A stretch of 64,000 nucleotides of DNA from Epiperipatus broadwayi (Eukaryota; Onychophora; Udeonychophora; Euonychophora; Peripatidae), in NCBI GenBank assembly GCA_028023455.1, contig JAQFVV010000055.1:5732030-5796029 (forward strand). Direction: 5' to 3'. The translations under genes and the position numbers were made by a program. Positions 34,646-46,045 of the stretch are shown one piece after another. The notes under the pieces are model-generated. The model searched no databases. It was not told the DNA's origin and saw nothing but the letters and a program-made list of their open reading frames with translations. The number at the start of each line of letters is the position of its first letter. The stretch's first letter is position 1.

Positions 34646-34995
34646 GAATTTGCTGTTGAACAGCATAAAATAAGCTGAAGTCATGTAATGCCTTAATTTT
34701 TAATATGTCTAAAAGTAATGGGCAACTACTAATGTATAAAGAGTGTATAGGAATTCATTAGGCAGTGAATTCTGCCATAAATCTTACTGCAACCTTGTCA
34801 CATGACTAGAGAATGTTGATAATGAATAAATTAAAAATCATAATATATATATATAGGTGGCATCACACACAAATACAAATAATTGGCAGTTGAGATGATT
34901 CAAAAATTTCAAACACTAAATTTATTGTTCAAATTCAAACAGTTTAATAATTATTGCAAAACCATTTGAACTGTAATTTTCTATTATTGTTTATA
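34646..34995. other. AT-rich noncoding DNA
   Basis: Contains a TA-repeat near 34846. Nothing else. Confidence 0.4.
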
Positions 34996-35440
34996 ACTCA
35001 TTAGAAATATGTTTAATGTGATGTATTGTAAAATGGCTTTTCCTTAAATGAATCTGAAGTTTCTGTGCCTATATTATATGCCCAGATATCCCATTAACTT
35101 CTTTTCTCCAAAATCATTTTAATTCCATCTCTTCCTTTATCCCTCCAATTATTTCTCCAACCATGGTTCGTTTCTTTTTTTTTCTCCTATCCCATTTAAT
35201 AAAGCTATCTCAATTATTCTATTCTCTCGATCTCAAATTCCCCAATTTTATTATAAAGACCTAAATAAAAAGTCGTAAAATTTTTACTTTTTCCACTCTT
35301 TTTGCCATTAATTTTTTTCATTTATCATTCAGTTTATCCTGATCCTTTTTCAATATACTACACTGGTGAAATATATGTTTAATCCCCTCCCCCATCTCAC
35401 GTGAATTTGCATCTTCTATGCAAGTACATTGTTTTGGATC
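34996..35440 (-). mobile_element. LINE family Y, 3' fragment on the minus strand
   Basis: On the - strand the sequence ends with a ATCTGGGCATATAATATAGG block, then TTTAAGGAAAAGCCATTTT and a CATCACAT stretch. This is the same 3' end as the copy at 13.4-15.4 kb. Upstream remnants such as YIFHQCS fit the C-terminal region. It is 5' truncated near 35440. Confidence 0.6.
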
Positions 35441-36080
35441 AAAATCTGAGGGTTATTTTGAATTTCAGTCAATTAGCTTGAATATTATAAAGAAGTAAAA
35501 GATAGCGCTAAATGTATAACTGCGTTAGTTCAAGATTTGAGAACCAGTCTGCAGATATTATAAACTGCGTCACATGGTCTACATTGATTACTCAATTTTA
35601 TAGTAGATGGCTCTATAATAGAGAGAATTGCTGTTGTAAACATATAAGAAAATCATGTGATATTGTTGGTATTAATCTTTCTAGACAAAGGATAGGGGGA
35701 GGCATATAATTGGCATAAAAAAAGGTCTGTGAAAATATATAGAACTTGATCTAGTGTTAAATATATAACTAAGTAAGTGAACTAGTTCAAATTCAAAAGT
35801 TAATGGTTTTTTTTTTTTCAATGTTTAGGTTATTAACTCGAATAATATAAGAAAAGGTGATTTACAGAAGCGTGAAGGTATTGGTTCAAGTTTGAATCTA
35901 ATCTTTACTAATAAAGGCGAAAGCCAGACATCGAACTGGGGCTGATGATAGAACACTGTACTATTTTCATGGTGAACTGCCTTTTGATGACTTTCTCTGC
36001 TAAAATTTGACTTACACAAAATGGTGTCTACAGTCAACATGTAAATGTAAACCTATTATTATAAAGTGCTAAAAACTTTG
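35441..36080. other. Noncoding DNA with a family C fragment
   Basis: About 35540-35690 (GATTACTCAATTTTATAGTA, GATGGCTCTATAATAGAG) resembles the right end of the family C copy at 56.4 kb. No gene. Confidence 0.4.
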
Positions 36081-36562
36081 AAATTATTCAAACGGAAGTC
36101 AATCTCCGATAATGCACTATTTCTTAAATATTATAAATCTCTGCGCACTCTCCCGCTGGTAAGAATTTAAAACACTTAAGTGAATCAGTTAAGCTTATAG
36201 ACCATACTTAAATCAGATCTTGAGTCTTTTGTGTGCCTGATGTTATAATGAAATATTCAAGTTTAGAATGTACATTCTATATACACCAACTAATTGTAGA
36301 TGGTTAAAAATTAGATACTATCTTTCTCCTGCGATGGGTTAAATAGATTTGTACAATTGAATATTTGATTATAACATCTGGCACACAGTAGACTCAATCC
36401 CTGGTTTAAGCATGGTCTGTAAGAGTAGGTGTATATAGAATGTACACTCTAAATTTAAGTGATTCACTTAAGTTTTTTAAATTTTCACTGGCGGGAGAGT
36501 GCGCGGAGATTTATAATATTTAAGAAATAGTGCATCATCGGAGATTGACATTCATTTGAATA
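36081..36562. repeat. Foldback element, about 0.48 kb, unknown class
   Basis: GAAGTCAATCTCCGAT and CTGCGCACTCTCCCGC on the left (36093-36155) are mirrored by GCGGGAGAGTGCGCGGAG and ATCGGAGATTGACATTC on the right (36492-36553). Inner blocks with TAGAATGTACATTCTATATA and ATAGAATGTACACTCTA also pair. The arms are highly similar, which suggests a fairly young element. It is GC-richer at the paired TCTCCCGC/GCGGGAGA. Confidence 0.8.
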
Positions 36563-37138
36563 AAATCAGCATATAACTGAAAGCACTAAAACATACGATT
36601 ACTAACTTAGTATTATATCTATATAACAATACAAGTTGTCTTGTGTTCAAAATCTTTTGAATTTCAACAATTATCTTGACATTGTAAAGAGGTTCAAAGG
36701 GGTCCTGGATGCATAGTTCCTTCTTTAAATCCAAAGCCTCCATTAATGAAGCTGAAACAAATATAAGAACGCAGTTACGACAGTATTGTCTGATGAATAA
36801 TCAAGCGTGTAATATATGACTATGAAGCAAAAAGAACCGCTTCTGAAAGCATTGTTCTGATTTCTGAAACATGAATAATGATGATAAGGAGAAGGTATGT
36901 GAACCATTGAAGAGATACAGCGGCTGTCATGTTTTATTGCTTATTTTTTCAGGAATCAGGAATTGCGCAACATCTAAAGAGTCTTAACAAAGTAGATGGT
37001 GCGTTAATGATTTATATGATTCGATTAAAGAAATATCTGTGAATAAATACATACAAAAATAATTTGATATATAGGCAGGCAGATAATAATTGTTTTAAAT
37101 TTAATCATATTAATATCTTTTTTTCTCTCATTACGTAG
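36563..37138. other. Intron sequence before exon c
   Basis: Nothing recognisable. The acceptor follows a good pyrimidine tract (TTTTTTTCTCTC). Confidence 0.4.
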
Positions 37139-37280
37139 GTTATGACTGTCCTATTATTCCAGGAATTTACGATTATGTATCTATTGTTGGCGGAGCTACT
37201 ATCACTGCTGCAAAATGTTTAGTAGATGAAGAATGTAATGTCGCAATTAATTGGGCAGGAGGATGGCATCATGCCAAAAA
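37139..37280 (+). CDS. HDAC8: HDAC8 coding exon c (YDCP loop, tandem active-site histidines)
   Basis: This exon encodes [18 protein letters not shown], then [20 protein letters not shown] and GGWHHAKK. The aspartate of YDCP is the substrate-positioning loop residue (human Asp101). The HH pair is the general acid/base dyad (human His142/His143). The acceptor is TTACGTAG and the donor GTAATT at 37281. The exon ends two bases into a lysine codon. No stop or frameshift is seen. Confidence 0.97.
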
Positions 37281-37345
37281 GTAATTTGCATGTCTTTTGA
37301 ATAGTAAAGTACGCGTTTGTGCATGTATACACCTCAAATCACTAT

Positions 37346-37516
37346 AACATCACATAACCACTATTTCTTATGCTTACACAATCTGTTAACACTTTAGCAA
37401 CTTTTTCCATACATGAGTAGGGCCTAGATAGGCATTTTTCTGGCACTAACCTTCTAGCATCCACTGACAACTGATGACCTGCACTAGGTGGCAATATCAT
37501 ATGGAGAAAGTTGCTA
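37346..37516. repeat. Family A-related remnant
   Basis: A CATCACATAACCACTATTTC flank block, TGCTTACACAATCTGTTAACA and a right end CACTAGGTGGCAATATCATA/TGGAGAAAG resemble family A ends with a shortened interior. Confidence 0.6.
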
Positions 37517-37678
37517 TATTCCAATATGATTTTTTTTTATGATTTTATATACTACCTGGAGTGGCAGTCATTTACAAGCATACATGTCTCTAAAAAAATA
37601 TGCGTAATAATAACCGTAATTCTAATGATTTTTTTTTTTTTATGAAAAAAGTTTTATTTACATTTTTAGATATACAGA

Positions 37679-37910
37679 AGCTAAACTTTCCGTGCAGTAG
37701 CACCACTCTTTGCAAGCCTTAGTAAATTCTCAGATCCACGGCCCCTCACTGATGAAAGTCACAAGCTAGAAACTACTTTGGGGATATTGGAAGAGTATGC
37801 ACTAGATGGGGATTTTATGCACACCTTCTTGCATCCATTGATTACTTTGGCTTGCACTGAGAGGTACTATCTATGGAGAGTTTAACCTCTGTGTAAACAG
37901 CTTGTGTAAG
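37679..37910 (+). repeat. Family A foldback, copy 7 (left arm shortened)
   Basis: The + arm at 37733-37795 has CTGATGA (37749-37755), stem AGT/GCT, and GAAA, so the core is intact. The palindrome reads ACTACTT instead of ACTAGTC, which breaks stem III. The outer right arm and the CAGCTTGTGTAAG flank are present. Confidence 0.75.
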
Positions 37911-38119
37911 ATTTACCGTTGCACCAAAATGCACAATAAATGAAAAGTAACACTAATACTACTTTCATACATGGCTTAAGTGTTGAAGACATTAATTTGC
38001 ATTTTTAGTGCGGAGAACTTTTATCAAAATGCTACTTTTACATATATTAAATCTAATGCTCGCATTTTGTTAAGAGTACTTAGCACTGAATATACATCAA
38101 AGTTTCTATTCAATAACAG
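37911..38119. other. Noncoding spacer
   Basis: Nothing recognisable. Confidence 0.4.
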
Positions 38120-38660
38120 AAAAAAATCAGTCATACATCACCGTGACTTAATTTAATAAACTTGTAATTATAAACTAAATAAAGAGCATGCAATAGCTCT
38201 AACAAGCTTTAATGATAAATGCCATAAGAGAAAGCATTTAAAACAATTAATTACAAGCTTATTAAATTAAGTCACATGATGTAAGACTTGATTTTTCCTT
38301 TTATTATTTTTTGCTTTTAATTCTTAAGCGGTGTTATATTGCTAAGGCTATTAATATATGGTATGGCTGAAAATTTCTCAGCTCCATATAGCTATTTACG
38401 GTGGATAGCTGGATTTGAAGACATATATATATAGGTGTCTGAAATTTTCAGATTTTCTACTTAAAAGTTAATTATTAGATAAGTGCTGGCTTTGAGTTGG
38501 TATTTTGGATCTAGTGTTTGGAATATCCTAGCACCTCACTGAGGAGAGCCATGGCTAGTGTCTGAGGGTAGGGATAGTTCTAAGTAGAGGATTTTTTTTT
38601 TCCTTTAATGCTTTCTTTTACAGCATTTATCATTAAGCTTGTTTGAGCTATTGCACACTA
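38120..38660. repeat. Family B foldback, copy 2 (broken)
   Basis: It shares with copy 1 the GAGCATGCAATAGCTC block, TCACATGATGTAAGACTTG, GCTCCATATAGCTAT and GATAAGTGCTGG. The hammerhead region on the + strand (CTGAGGA at about 38544, then GAGCCATGGCT) has lost GAAA and stem III by deletion. Confidence 0.65.
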
Positions 38661-40413
38661 TTTAGTTTATTCTATTCAATATTTTCTTCAATGTATGAAG
38701 GGGTTAGTATTATTTTTAATTTATTTCATTTCAATGACGGAATTGGTATATTTTTTTTAAATGTGCAAGGTGTTACTTGTAATGATGTTTTATCACATTT
38801 CTATCGATTTTTTTTTAGATTGTATTGTTTAAAATATATGTTTTATATTATAGTTTTTTTTTAAGTAGAAACTTTATAAAAGAAATATATACTTTGTTAA
38901 TATATACATATATTGTGAATTTGAAACAAAAAATATTAGTTAAAAAAAAATAAATATAGTTACTTATTTTCTGTACAATTTTTTTTAATATTCCATTGTT
39001 GAAGTGAACATATTGACTTATTAGTTTTTTTTTTTGGGGGGGGGATATATTTTATTTAATTCTTATTATAATTTTTTTAACACATCTTTGAGAGGGTGGG
39101 TTTGATATTTATTGTTGCTTTTTTTTTCTCTCTATTTATCTCATAATTTGTTTTGTTTAAACAAATATTGGGTACTAATATGGTGTATGGTCAACCAGCT
39201 TTATTAATACACGTAGTATTTATCACTGAGCAAAAATAAAACTAGGAGTTAAAAATTAGAATGACAGTATTTTTTTTATATATTAAATAAAATCAAGAAA
39301 ACAATATATTATGCAATAAAGTTTTATTTTCAAAGTCAATATCATTTATTTAAAAAATATATATTTCGATAGTAAATCAAATATTGTGCAGAAATGCAAA
39401 TCCATAATAAATAGTTGCATTTATTTTTGAATTTATAATGTTTGCATTTATTGTCAAATGATGCACACTTTTATTTCATACCCATTTTGTGCATAAACTA
39501 CTTTTTACTTTCTTTTATTTAATACTTATTTTTCATTGCAAAACATATACAGTACTTGCAACAATAAATTTATAAATCTCGTGAATTCTAGAATAAATCC
39601 AGACATTTCTTATGATTTTCGTTTTTGCATAAATTTTATTTGTCATCAGGATTTTTTTTGTTAAATAATTGATATTGTTTTGGTAATTTTTATCGCAAAT
39701 TTTTTTTTTTTTTTTAATTTTATTTAATCTATTCTTGTTGCCATAAACATTTTAAATATGGGCATTTTATTTTTATTGGTTCAGTTTTTCTTTTACTCTA
39801 TGGTAAATTTTACGTAGGTCCATCAAGTTAGTAGATCATACATTATATTAACGCTAAATATTGACTCGTTCAATGTTATCTTTCTTTTCTTTTTTTTTTT
39901 TCAAAATTTTTTCCCAATATTTCTAATTTATCTTAATGGTAAATGTAATATTAAGAAATAATAACCCTTTTTTTTTATCTGAGCTAAAAAACAAAGAGAA
40001 GGAGAAATGTTTCTAGTTACAAACTCGCAATATTTTTTAATTTCCTATTATTTCTTTAATTTTTCATTTTATAACTTCAAATGTAATATTTGTAATTTAT
40101 TTTTATTTTAGATCTTTCATTTGCTCTGTAAAAATCAAATATTTTACATTATTGATTTTTTTTTTGTTTTTAATTTATCATGAATATTAAATTATGTGAA
40201 TTTAAAGAAAATAAAATAACTAACACTTCAAAAATTGTTAAAAAAAAGTTTAAAAAAATGTACTTGATGAATATTAATAAAAATGAAATTTTATTTTGTA
40301 AATTTGATTGGGGGGGCAGTCTTCTATTTCTTCCTGAACAATTATTTAAATTGATGAATCGAAACTGTTTTTTACTGCAAAAAAACTAATACATTTATTT
40401 ATTATGTTTTTAG
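38661..40413. other. Low-complexity AT-rich intron sequence
   Basis: Long T-runs and A-runs, TATATA stretches and one G-run (about 39037-39043). Open frames here (for example 40180-40389) are by-products of low complexity. Confidence 0.5.
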
Positions 40414-40526
40414 GGATGAAGCCTCAGGGTTCTGTTATGTTAATGATATTGTGTTAGGAATTTTAAAATTACGGGAAAAATTTGAAAGGATACTTTACGT
40501 CGATTTAGATCTCCATCATGGAGATG
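40414..40526 (+). CDS. HDAC8: HDAC8 coding exon d (zinc-ligand DLDLHHGDG)
   Basis: This exon encodes [18 protein letters not shown], then [20 protein letters not shown]. The second aspartate and first histidine of DLDLHH are zinc ligands (human Asp178 and His180). The acceptor is TTTTTAG and the donor is the consensus-like GTAAGT at 40527. The segment is nearly identical to vertebrate HDAC8, as expected for the catalytic core, so the gene is under purifying selection. Confidence 0.97.
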
Positions 40527-41778
40527 GTAAGTATATACTACTAATATTAAATATGTACTGCTAATATTAATGTTTTAGGTCATTCATGAATTTATTTAAA
40601 TTTTATACATCCAATGATTTTAGAACTAACTAATGTTTATTTATTGCTGAAAGCAGTTTTTTTTGATTGACAAAAATCTCTTGGCTATTACCATTGGGTT
40701 ATCAAAATGGTTGCCTTTCCTCTATAATGTGTACTTTTAAGATCTCTGCCAGAAGATATTCACTACTTTATCTTAACCACTGATAGTCTCAGTCATCTCT
40801 TGCGACTTGCAACTTCTTACCATAATTTTTATTATAGATCATGGTTAGCGGCTTTAAAATGGAAATCAATTTAAATATCTAGTAAGCATTTTAGTAAAAA
40901 GATTGATTTGGATGTTTGGTGAAACATGGGCTGCAATGTGCAGTTGCAGAATTTAATAAATAGATTTAATGCTCGGGAGTGTGTAAGAAGTTCCAGTATG
41001 GAAAGTATCAGAACTGAAATTGTTCCAAGAACCTTATGCTCTAGAATCTGAAACTCTACCACTGCATTAAAATAATGCACATTAATAAATGGATATTTTG
41101 TTATAATGATATAACTGTTCTGATGTATTTATAGTGTGAAAGTGTGATGTGGACCCACTATTACCCTTACATAAAGGCACTGGAAAAAATATCATTTAAG
41201 GATTTGCTATTCTGTAATTGGAGAGTTTGGAATGACAAGTTGACATGTTCTTTAATTTACTAGATATGCTGATAATGGAAATATATGTATTTGTAATTAT
41301 TTCTAAGCAGATTCATTAGTTTATTTTTAAGGCACATGCTTAGGCATGCGAAGCAACGGAATAATAAAGAAACTTTCCAAAAAAAGTGTTTTATATTGAA
41401 TTTAGGCATAGTTTTCACAGAAGACGCAAATGCCATTTACATTATAAAGATTAACTCTTAAAGATGTTTCAAAAGGTGATATATTAATCGCTTTATTGGA
41501 AAGGTATGCAGAGCTTCAATTAGGTAATGTATTGATGTCTTTCAGGGGGAAAAAAATTTGCCACTGAAGAAGTTAAAGTTACTGAATAAATAAATAGCTG
41601 GAAGGACAAACTTAATGTATGTGAATGAATTTGTAATTCACAGATTGCTTTGCATCATCGTAAAAAATAGAAATATACAATCGTTAACAAAACCTCATAA
41701 ACAAGAACCGCCATTTTTACTGGCCATAGAAATAATTTAAAGATTGCATATATGGAAATATAAATTATCTTAATAAAA
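40527..41778. other. Intron sequence, unassigned
   Basis: No gene or confident repeat. A 69-codon - strand open frame (41080-40871) has no recognised match. Confidence 0.4.
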
Positions 41779-42206
41779 GTACCAAACTCTCCATATAGTA
41801 GTGCCACCAAGTGCAAGCTTTCGTAATCAATGGCTGCGTGAAAGTTTGTGCATAAAAGGTCTATCTAGTGCCTACATATGTAACATCCCCCTGATAGTTT
41901 CTCGTTTGTAACTTTCATCAATAAGGAGCCTTGGATTTGAGAGCTGTGCCTAGATCTTTGGATTTAATGTAACCCTCCAGCAGCCATCTTTTACCTATTT
42001 GGTTAATTATAAATTTAGGAGCCCAAGATAAAAACACCATTGTGTTTCCAATCCAAGTTCATTTGCTTGTATAGGCATGCAGATCTGAACTCATTTCAGC
42101 ATCTATACATGTTGATGTCTTTGGTTTTTCAAAAACCACAGTCACCATTATCCTATGAGCAGCAAAACCACAGTCACCATTATCCTATGAGCAGCATAGG
42201 TATAAA
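41779..42206 (-). repeat. Family A foldback, copy 8a (one arm, with a 33-bp tandem duplication)
   Basis: The arm runs from CCAAACTCTCCATATAGTAG through a decayed hammerhead block (- strand TTGATGA, GAAACTATC) and the CCAGCAGCC block to the centre. There CAAAACCACAGTCACCATTA and the following TCCTATGAGCAG occur twice in tandem (about 42130-42197). Confidence 0.75.
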
Positions 42207-43232
42207 ACCATCAAAACATCACATGGTCACCATTTCATATGCTTACACATGCTGTTAATAAGAGTACCAAACTCTCCATATAGTAGCTCCACCAAGTGCA
42301 AGCTTTCATAATCAATGGATGCAGGAGTTGGAAACATTATGGTGTTTTCATCTTGGGTTCCTAAGTTTATAGTTAACCAAATAGATAAAAGGTGGCTGCT
42401 AGAGAATAGCATTGGATCCTAAGATCTAGGTGCAGTGCTCTCAGATCCAATGCTCCTCACTGATTAAGGCCACAAGCCAGAAACTAGTATAGGAATTTTG
42501 AATGAGTAGGCGCTAGATAATAGGGATTTTATGCTCAAACCTTCTTGCATACTTTTGACCACAAAGGCTTGCACTTGGTGACACTACTGTATGGAGAGTT
42601 TGGTAATATAATAACACAAATAGGGAGTTAGAGAGATGGAGAGCTAGTATGGAGAGTAAAAAGGGTTTAAATATTTATAGAAGTAAACAGAATATTGTGT
42701 GTGAGTTAATTTATGATAATAGCAAGGAAAGTATTTACTACGTAAGGCCGAACAGGATCTTTAACAACAAGGGAATATACACATAAATGGAATAAATATG
42801 GGTGATTTAGTCTGCAAGTTGTGTAAGGAAAGCATAGAAAATATTAGGCATCTGTTAATTGAAGGTAAATACCTGAAAGCAGAAAGGGTACAAATAATGA
42901 AATTGTGGAAGAATAAATATGAACAAAGGGATTATAGAGAGAGTGGTTTATTGGTTTTTATGCTGGGTTTGGGAAAAGGTAAGGGGATTTTAGATATAAA
43001 GGCCATGGAATTGAAAAAGATTATGTTGTGGAAATGGGATGGAGCAGGATAGAGAAGAACATGGGAAAACATGGGGTGGGGAATGGAAAGGGAAGTCAAA
43101 GTGGCTAACAGGTTTATCTGGACATAGTTGCCGAGAGATTCCTGACCCGTATAAGGAGAAGTCACAGTGCATCACATTACTCTTATTAACGGCATCTGTA
43201 AGCATACGAAATGGTCATCATGTTATATAAAT
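42207..43232 (+). repeat. Family A foldback, copy 8b, interrupted by a LINE
   Basis: The left flank CATCACATGGTCACCATTTC and outer arm ACCAAACTCTCC (42247-42280) are mirrored at the right by GGAGAGTTTGGTA (42594-42606). After a LINE insertion, the remaining flank CTGTAAGCATACGAAATGG (43195-43213) follows. The + arm hammerhead core (about 42444-42505) reads CTGATTA, a broken core, then GGC/GCC stem and GAAACTAGTA. Confidence 0.75.
42613..43180 (+). mobile_element. LINE family Y, 5'-truncated copy nested in a foldback
   Basis: It starts inside the C-terminal coding region (GAGTTAGAGAGATGGAG) and runs through the CCHC-like finger (VCKLCKESIENIRHLLIEGK, with the last cysteine lost). It then passes LVFMLGLGKGKG to the shared 3' end (GATTCCTGACCCGTATAAGG). 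The foldback terminus resumes immediately after, with TTATTAAC near both junctions (ATAATAAC before, TCTTATTAAC after). Confidence 0.75.
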
Positions 43233-44105
43233 TCTTTTCTCTGTTACAGCAGGTTTTTTAACTCACAAAGATCTTTTGAAAAAGAACATTAATTAACTAT
43301 AAATAATAATAATAATAATATTTTAATAATGAGCCCCACCAGCATACCCATGCTTGTTTTCTTCCAGAAAATACTTAGTCCTGCGACCAAACTAGTGATA
43401 TTCCCGATCATCATTTAAGTTAATTGTTATGATTTAGCAACTCTATACTACAATTTTTAATGAAGAAATTATTAAAGCTTTATTTTAAAATTCAATACAA
43501 AAATGATCAATATAATATTAGATTCTTTTAGAAATTAACGTTCATTATTATTACATTTTTCTCTATTTTTTGAGCACACACTTTTTCCAGTTCTATTATC
43601 ATTATGTAATTCTTTTTGTATTTGTCTCGCTTGTCTTCATAGCTTTTGCTAATTTAGCATTCTTGTCTTTATAATCACTAGGTCTTTTGGAATAGCTTTC
43701 GGTTTCACTGCTCAAACCTATTGCTGGCCAGACTACTTGGACGTAAAGTGATATTGACACCATTAACATTTGCTTTTACCATTATTACAATAAATTATTA
43801 TTCCTCATGTTTCATGTTTAAAACTTTTTTATGCTTGGTTTGCAAAGATCCACATTAACTAATCTTTTTTTTTGTTGTTGATTTTTCTTTATGTTTTATT
43901 CATAATTCTAACATTTCATGCACCAATTTGAACAGTGGATTTTAAATCCAAACACTAGAGATAGATTGTGAACTGGAATTAGTAGGCATTATTCAAAATA
44001 TATATGGATTGTGAGTGAATTGTAATTAACTTATTGCAAAAATAAAACAATTTGATAACATAATATCCAAATTCATACTGTTCTAATAGAAGATGCTTAT
44101 ATATA
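43233..44105. other. Intron sequence, unassigned
   Basis: A short (AAT)n run lies at about 43300-43320. No gene recognised. Confidence 0.4.
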
Positions 44106-45215
44106 CTTTTTTTATAATGTAAAGTTAAATATGGTGAATAGGTATAACTATTTGGGAATCATCTTAAGTAATCAGAGAAATTGCTTGGATGAATGAGAGA
44201 AAAAATTGATAATTGAAGCAAAGAAACGAAAGGGACTCATAAAGAAGTTAACAGTGTTTTCATATAATAAATATAATGTAGCTAAAATTGTATGGAAGGG
44301 AATGACAGTAACAGGATTAACTTATGGTAACGATGCATTATGTATTAGTAAAGGGGTGTTAGATTATTTAGAAAAAGTACAAAGAGAAGTCGGAAGATAT
44401 GCAGATGTGTGGATGGCAAAAGAGGCAATTCAAGGAGAAATGGGATAATCAAGTTGTTATATGAGAGATGCAAAAAGCAAAACGAAAATGTTCAGTAGAT
44501 TGCAATTTATGGAGAATAAGAAAATAGCCAAAATAGTATTTAATTGGGTTACGAGTAAAGGACAGGCAACAAGATGGGTGAGAAAGGTAATACAGTATAC
44601 AGAAGATTTGGATAAAGAATTTATGTCAGTATACTTATACAAAAGGTGGGATGATTGTGTTAAGAGAATTGTTAGGTGATATAGTGCCAAGGAATGGGGT
44701 AGAAGAGTGGATGCATTAATAAAAAATAGGAGAATTAGTATGGAAAGTAAAAAGAGTTTAATATACATATAGAAGTAAACAGAATATTGGGTATGAGTTA
44801 ATTCATAATAATAGCAAGAAAAGTAGTTTAGCAACAAGAGAATATACATAAATGTTGATGATTTAGTCTGCAAGTTATGTAAGGAAGGCATGGAGAATAT
44901 TCAGCATCGTTAACTGAATGGGTATAAATAATGAAGTTGTGGGAGAATAAATATAAATAAAGTGATTATACTGAAAGTGGCTCTTGATTTTTATGCTGGG
45001 TATGGAAAAAGATACGGGGGAATTTAGATATAAGGGCCATAAACTGGACACTGTGGAAATGGGATGGAGCAGGATAGAGAAGAATATGGGAAAAACTTAG
45101 GGTGGGGAATGGAAAGGGAAGGTAAGATGGCTAATAGGTTTCTCTGGGTATAGTGGCTGAGAGATTCCTGACTCCAAGAAAGGAGTAATCATGGTGGGTA
45201 CATCACATCACATTG
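44106..45215 (+). mobile_element. LINE family Y, 5'-truncated copy
   Basis: It begins in the thumb (NRYNYLGIILSNQRNCLDE). It continues with an open stretch 44206-44448 (KRKGLIKKLTVFSYNKYN, LTYGNDALCIS, LEKVQREVGRYADVW) and 44461-44679. The C-terminal part is frameshifted and partly deleted. The shared 3' end (GATTCCTGACTCC, AAAGGAGTAATCATGG) closes at about 45215. It is very similar to the copies at 13.4 and 42.6 kb. Confidence 0.75.
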
Positions 45216-45529
45216 TAAAGTATAGCTCTTTAATGTATTAATTAAATAATTATATACAAATATATAATGCCTCATTCATATTTCAAAACTATACCAGCAG
45301 ACATCAGTAAAAAACATGGCAATGTCTTTCTTTTGACCATTCTTCATCTCTTCAGCTAAATTGAGACTCATGTAGTTTTTCAAATGCTACACATCAATTT
45401 GTATTTATTATTAAGTGAAATATAATTCTGATTTAATAGATAATGATTAATAATTATTTACATATTTATTAGGATTACAGCTTTGAATAACTGTTTGCTA
45501 TATATATATAAATAATAATTTTAACGATA
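45216..45529. other. Intron sequence
   Basis: TA-repeat near 45500. No gene. Confidence 0.4.
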
Positions 45530-45912
45530 AACTATTATAAACAATCCTTAAATCCACAGAAGTACTTTCAGTTAATTTCTTAAACCTGCCTCAACTGCCA
45601 TTAAATTTTAAAAAAAAAAAACAAAGCAGAAGCAAAAATGTCTTCAATTCAAATTCCACAAATCTTGTATTTTAATGTTAGAAGCTTGTCGATTTATTAA
45701 ATGCGTTTTATTCCTGTTTATAAAAATTGCCTCTTTAATTTTTCTTTTATTATGGTTTCTCTCTTCATGAAGAATTTTCACATTTTCAAAATCAAATTTA
45801 AATTTATATTTCCATGTTTTTTCATGATCAAAGAAAACTGAAGGAGATATTAAATCACTATTATTTTTACTTTTTACATGCTTAGAATTATTGAAAGAGG
45901 ACAAAGGGCTGT
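45530..45912 (-). mobile_element. Penelope-like element, 3' fragment in inverted orientation
   Basis: The - strand frame 45904-45644 encodes the end of the GIY-YIG endonuclease region (SPSVFFDHEKTWKYKFKF, KILHEERNHNKRKIKEAIFI), nearly identical to the end of the element at 46.6-48.1 kb. It is followed by the same 3' untranslated block (CAGTTGAGGCAGG, GAAAGTACTTCTGTGG read on the - strand). The two copies face away from each other, with their truncated 5' ends toward the foldback at 46.05-46.5 kb. Head-to-head partial copies are a known habit of Penelope-like elements. Confidence 0.85.
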
Positions 45913-46045
45913 GTATGTGTTTGATGATGAAATGTCAATATATTGATAAAGTTAAAATGCAAATGGAAAAACTTGGTTTCTTGCATACTATATGATATAT
46001 CCTTCTTGTGTTGTATGTCCTCGTATTTTTGCAAACATAAAATTA

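Noticed and set aside
45340-45370. CTGAAGAGATGAAGAATGG on the - strand as another hammerhead
   Set aside because: There is no GAAA at a suitable distance, no stem II and no stem III.
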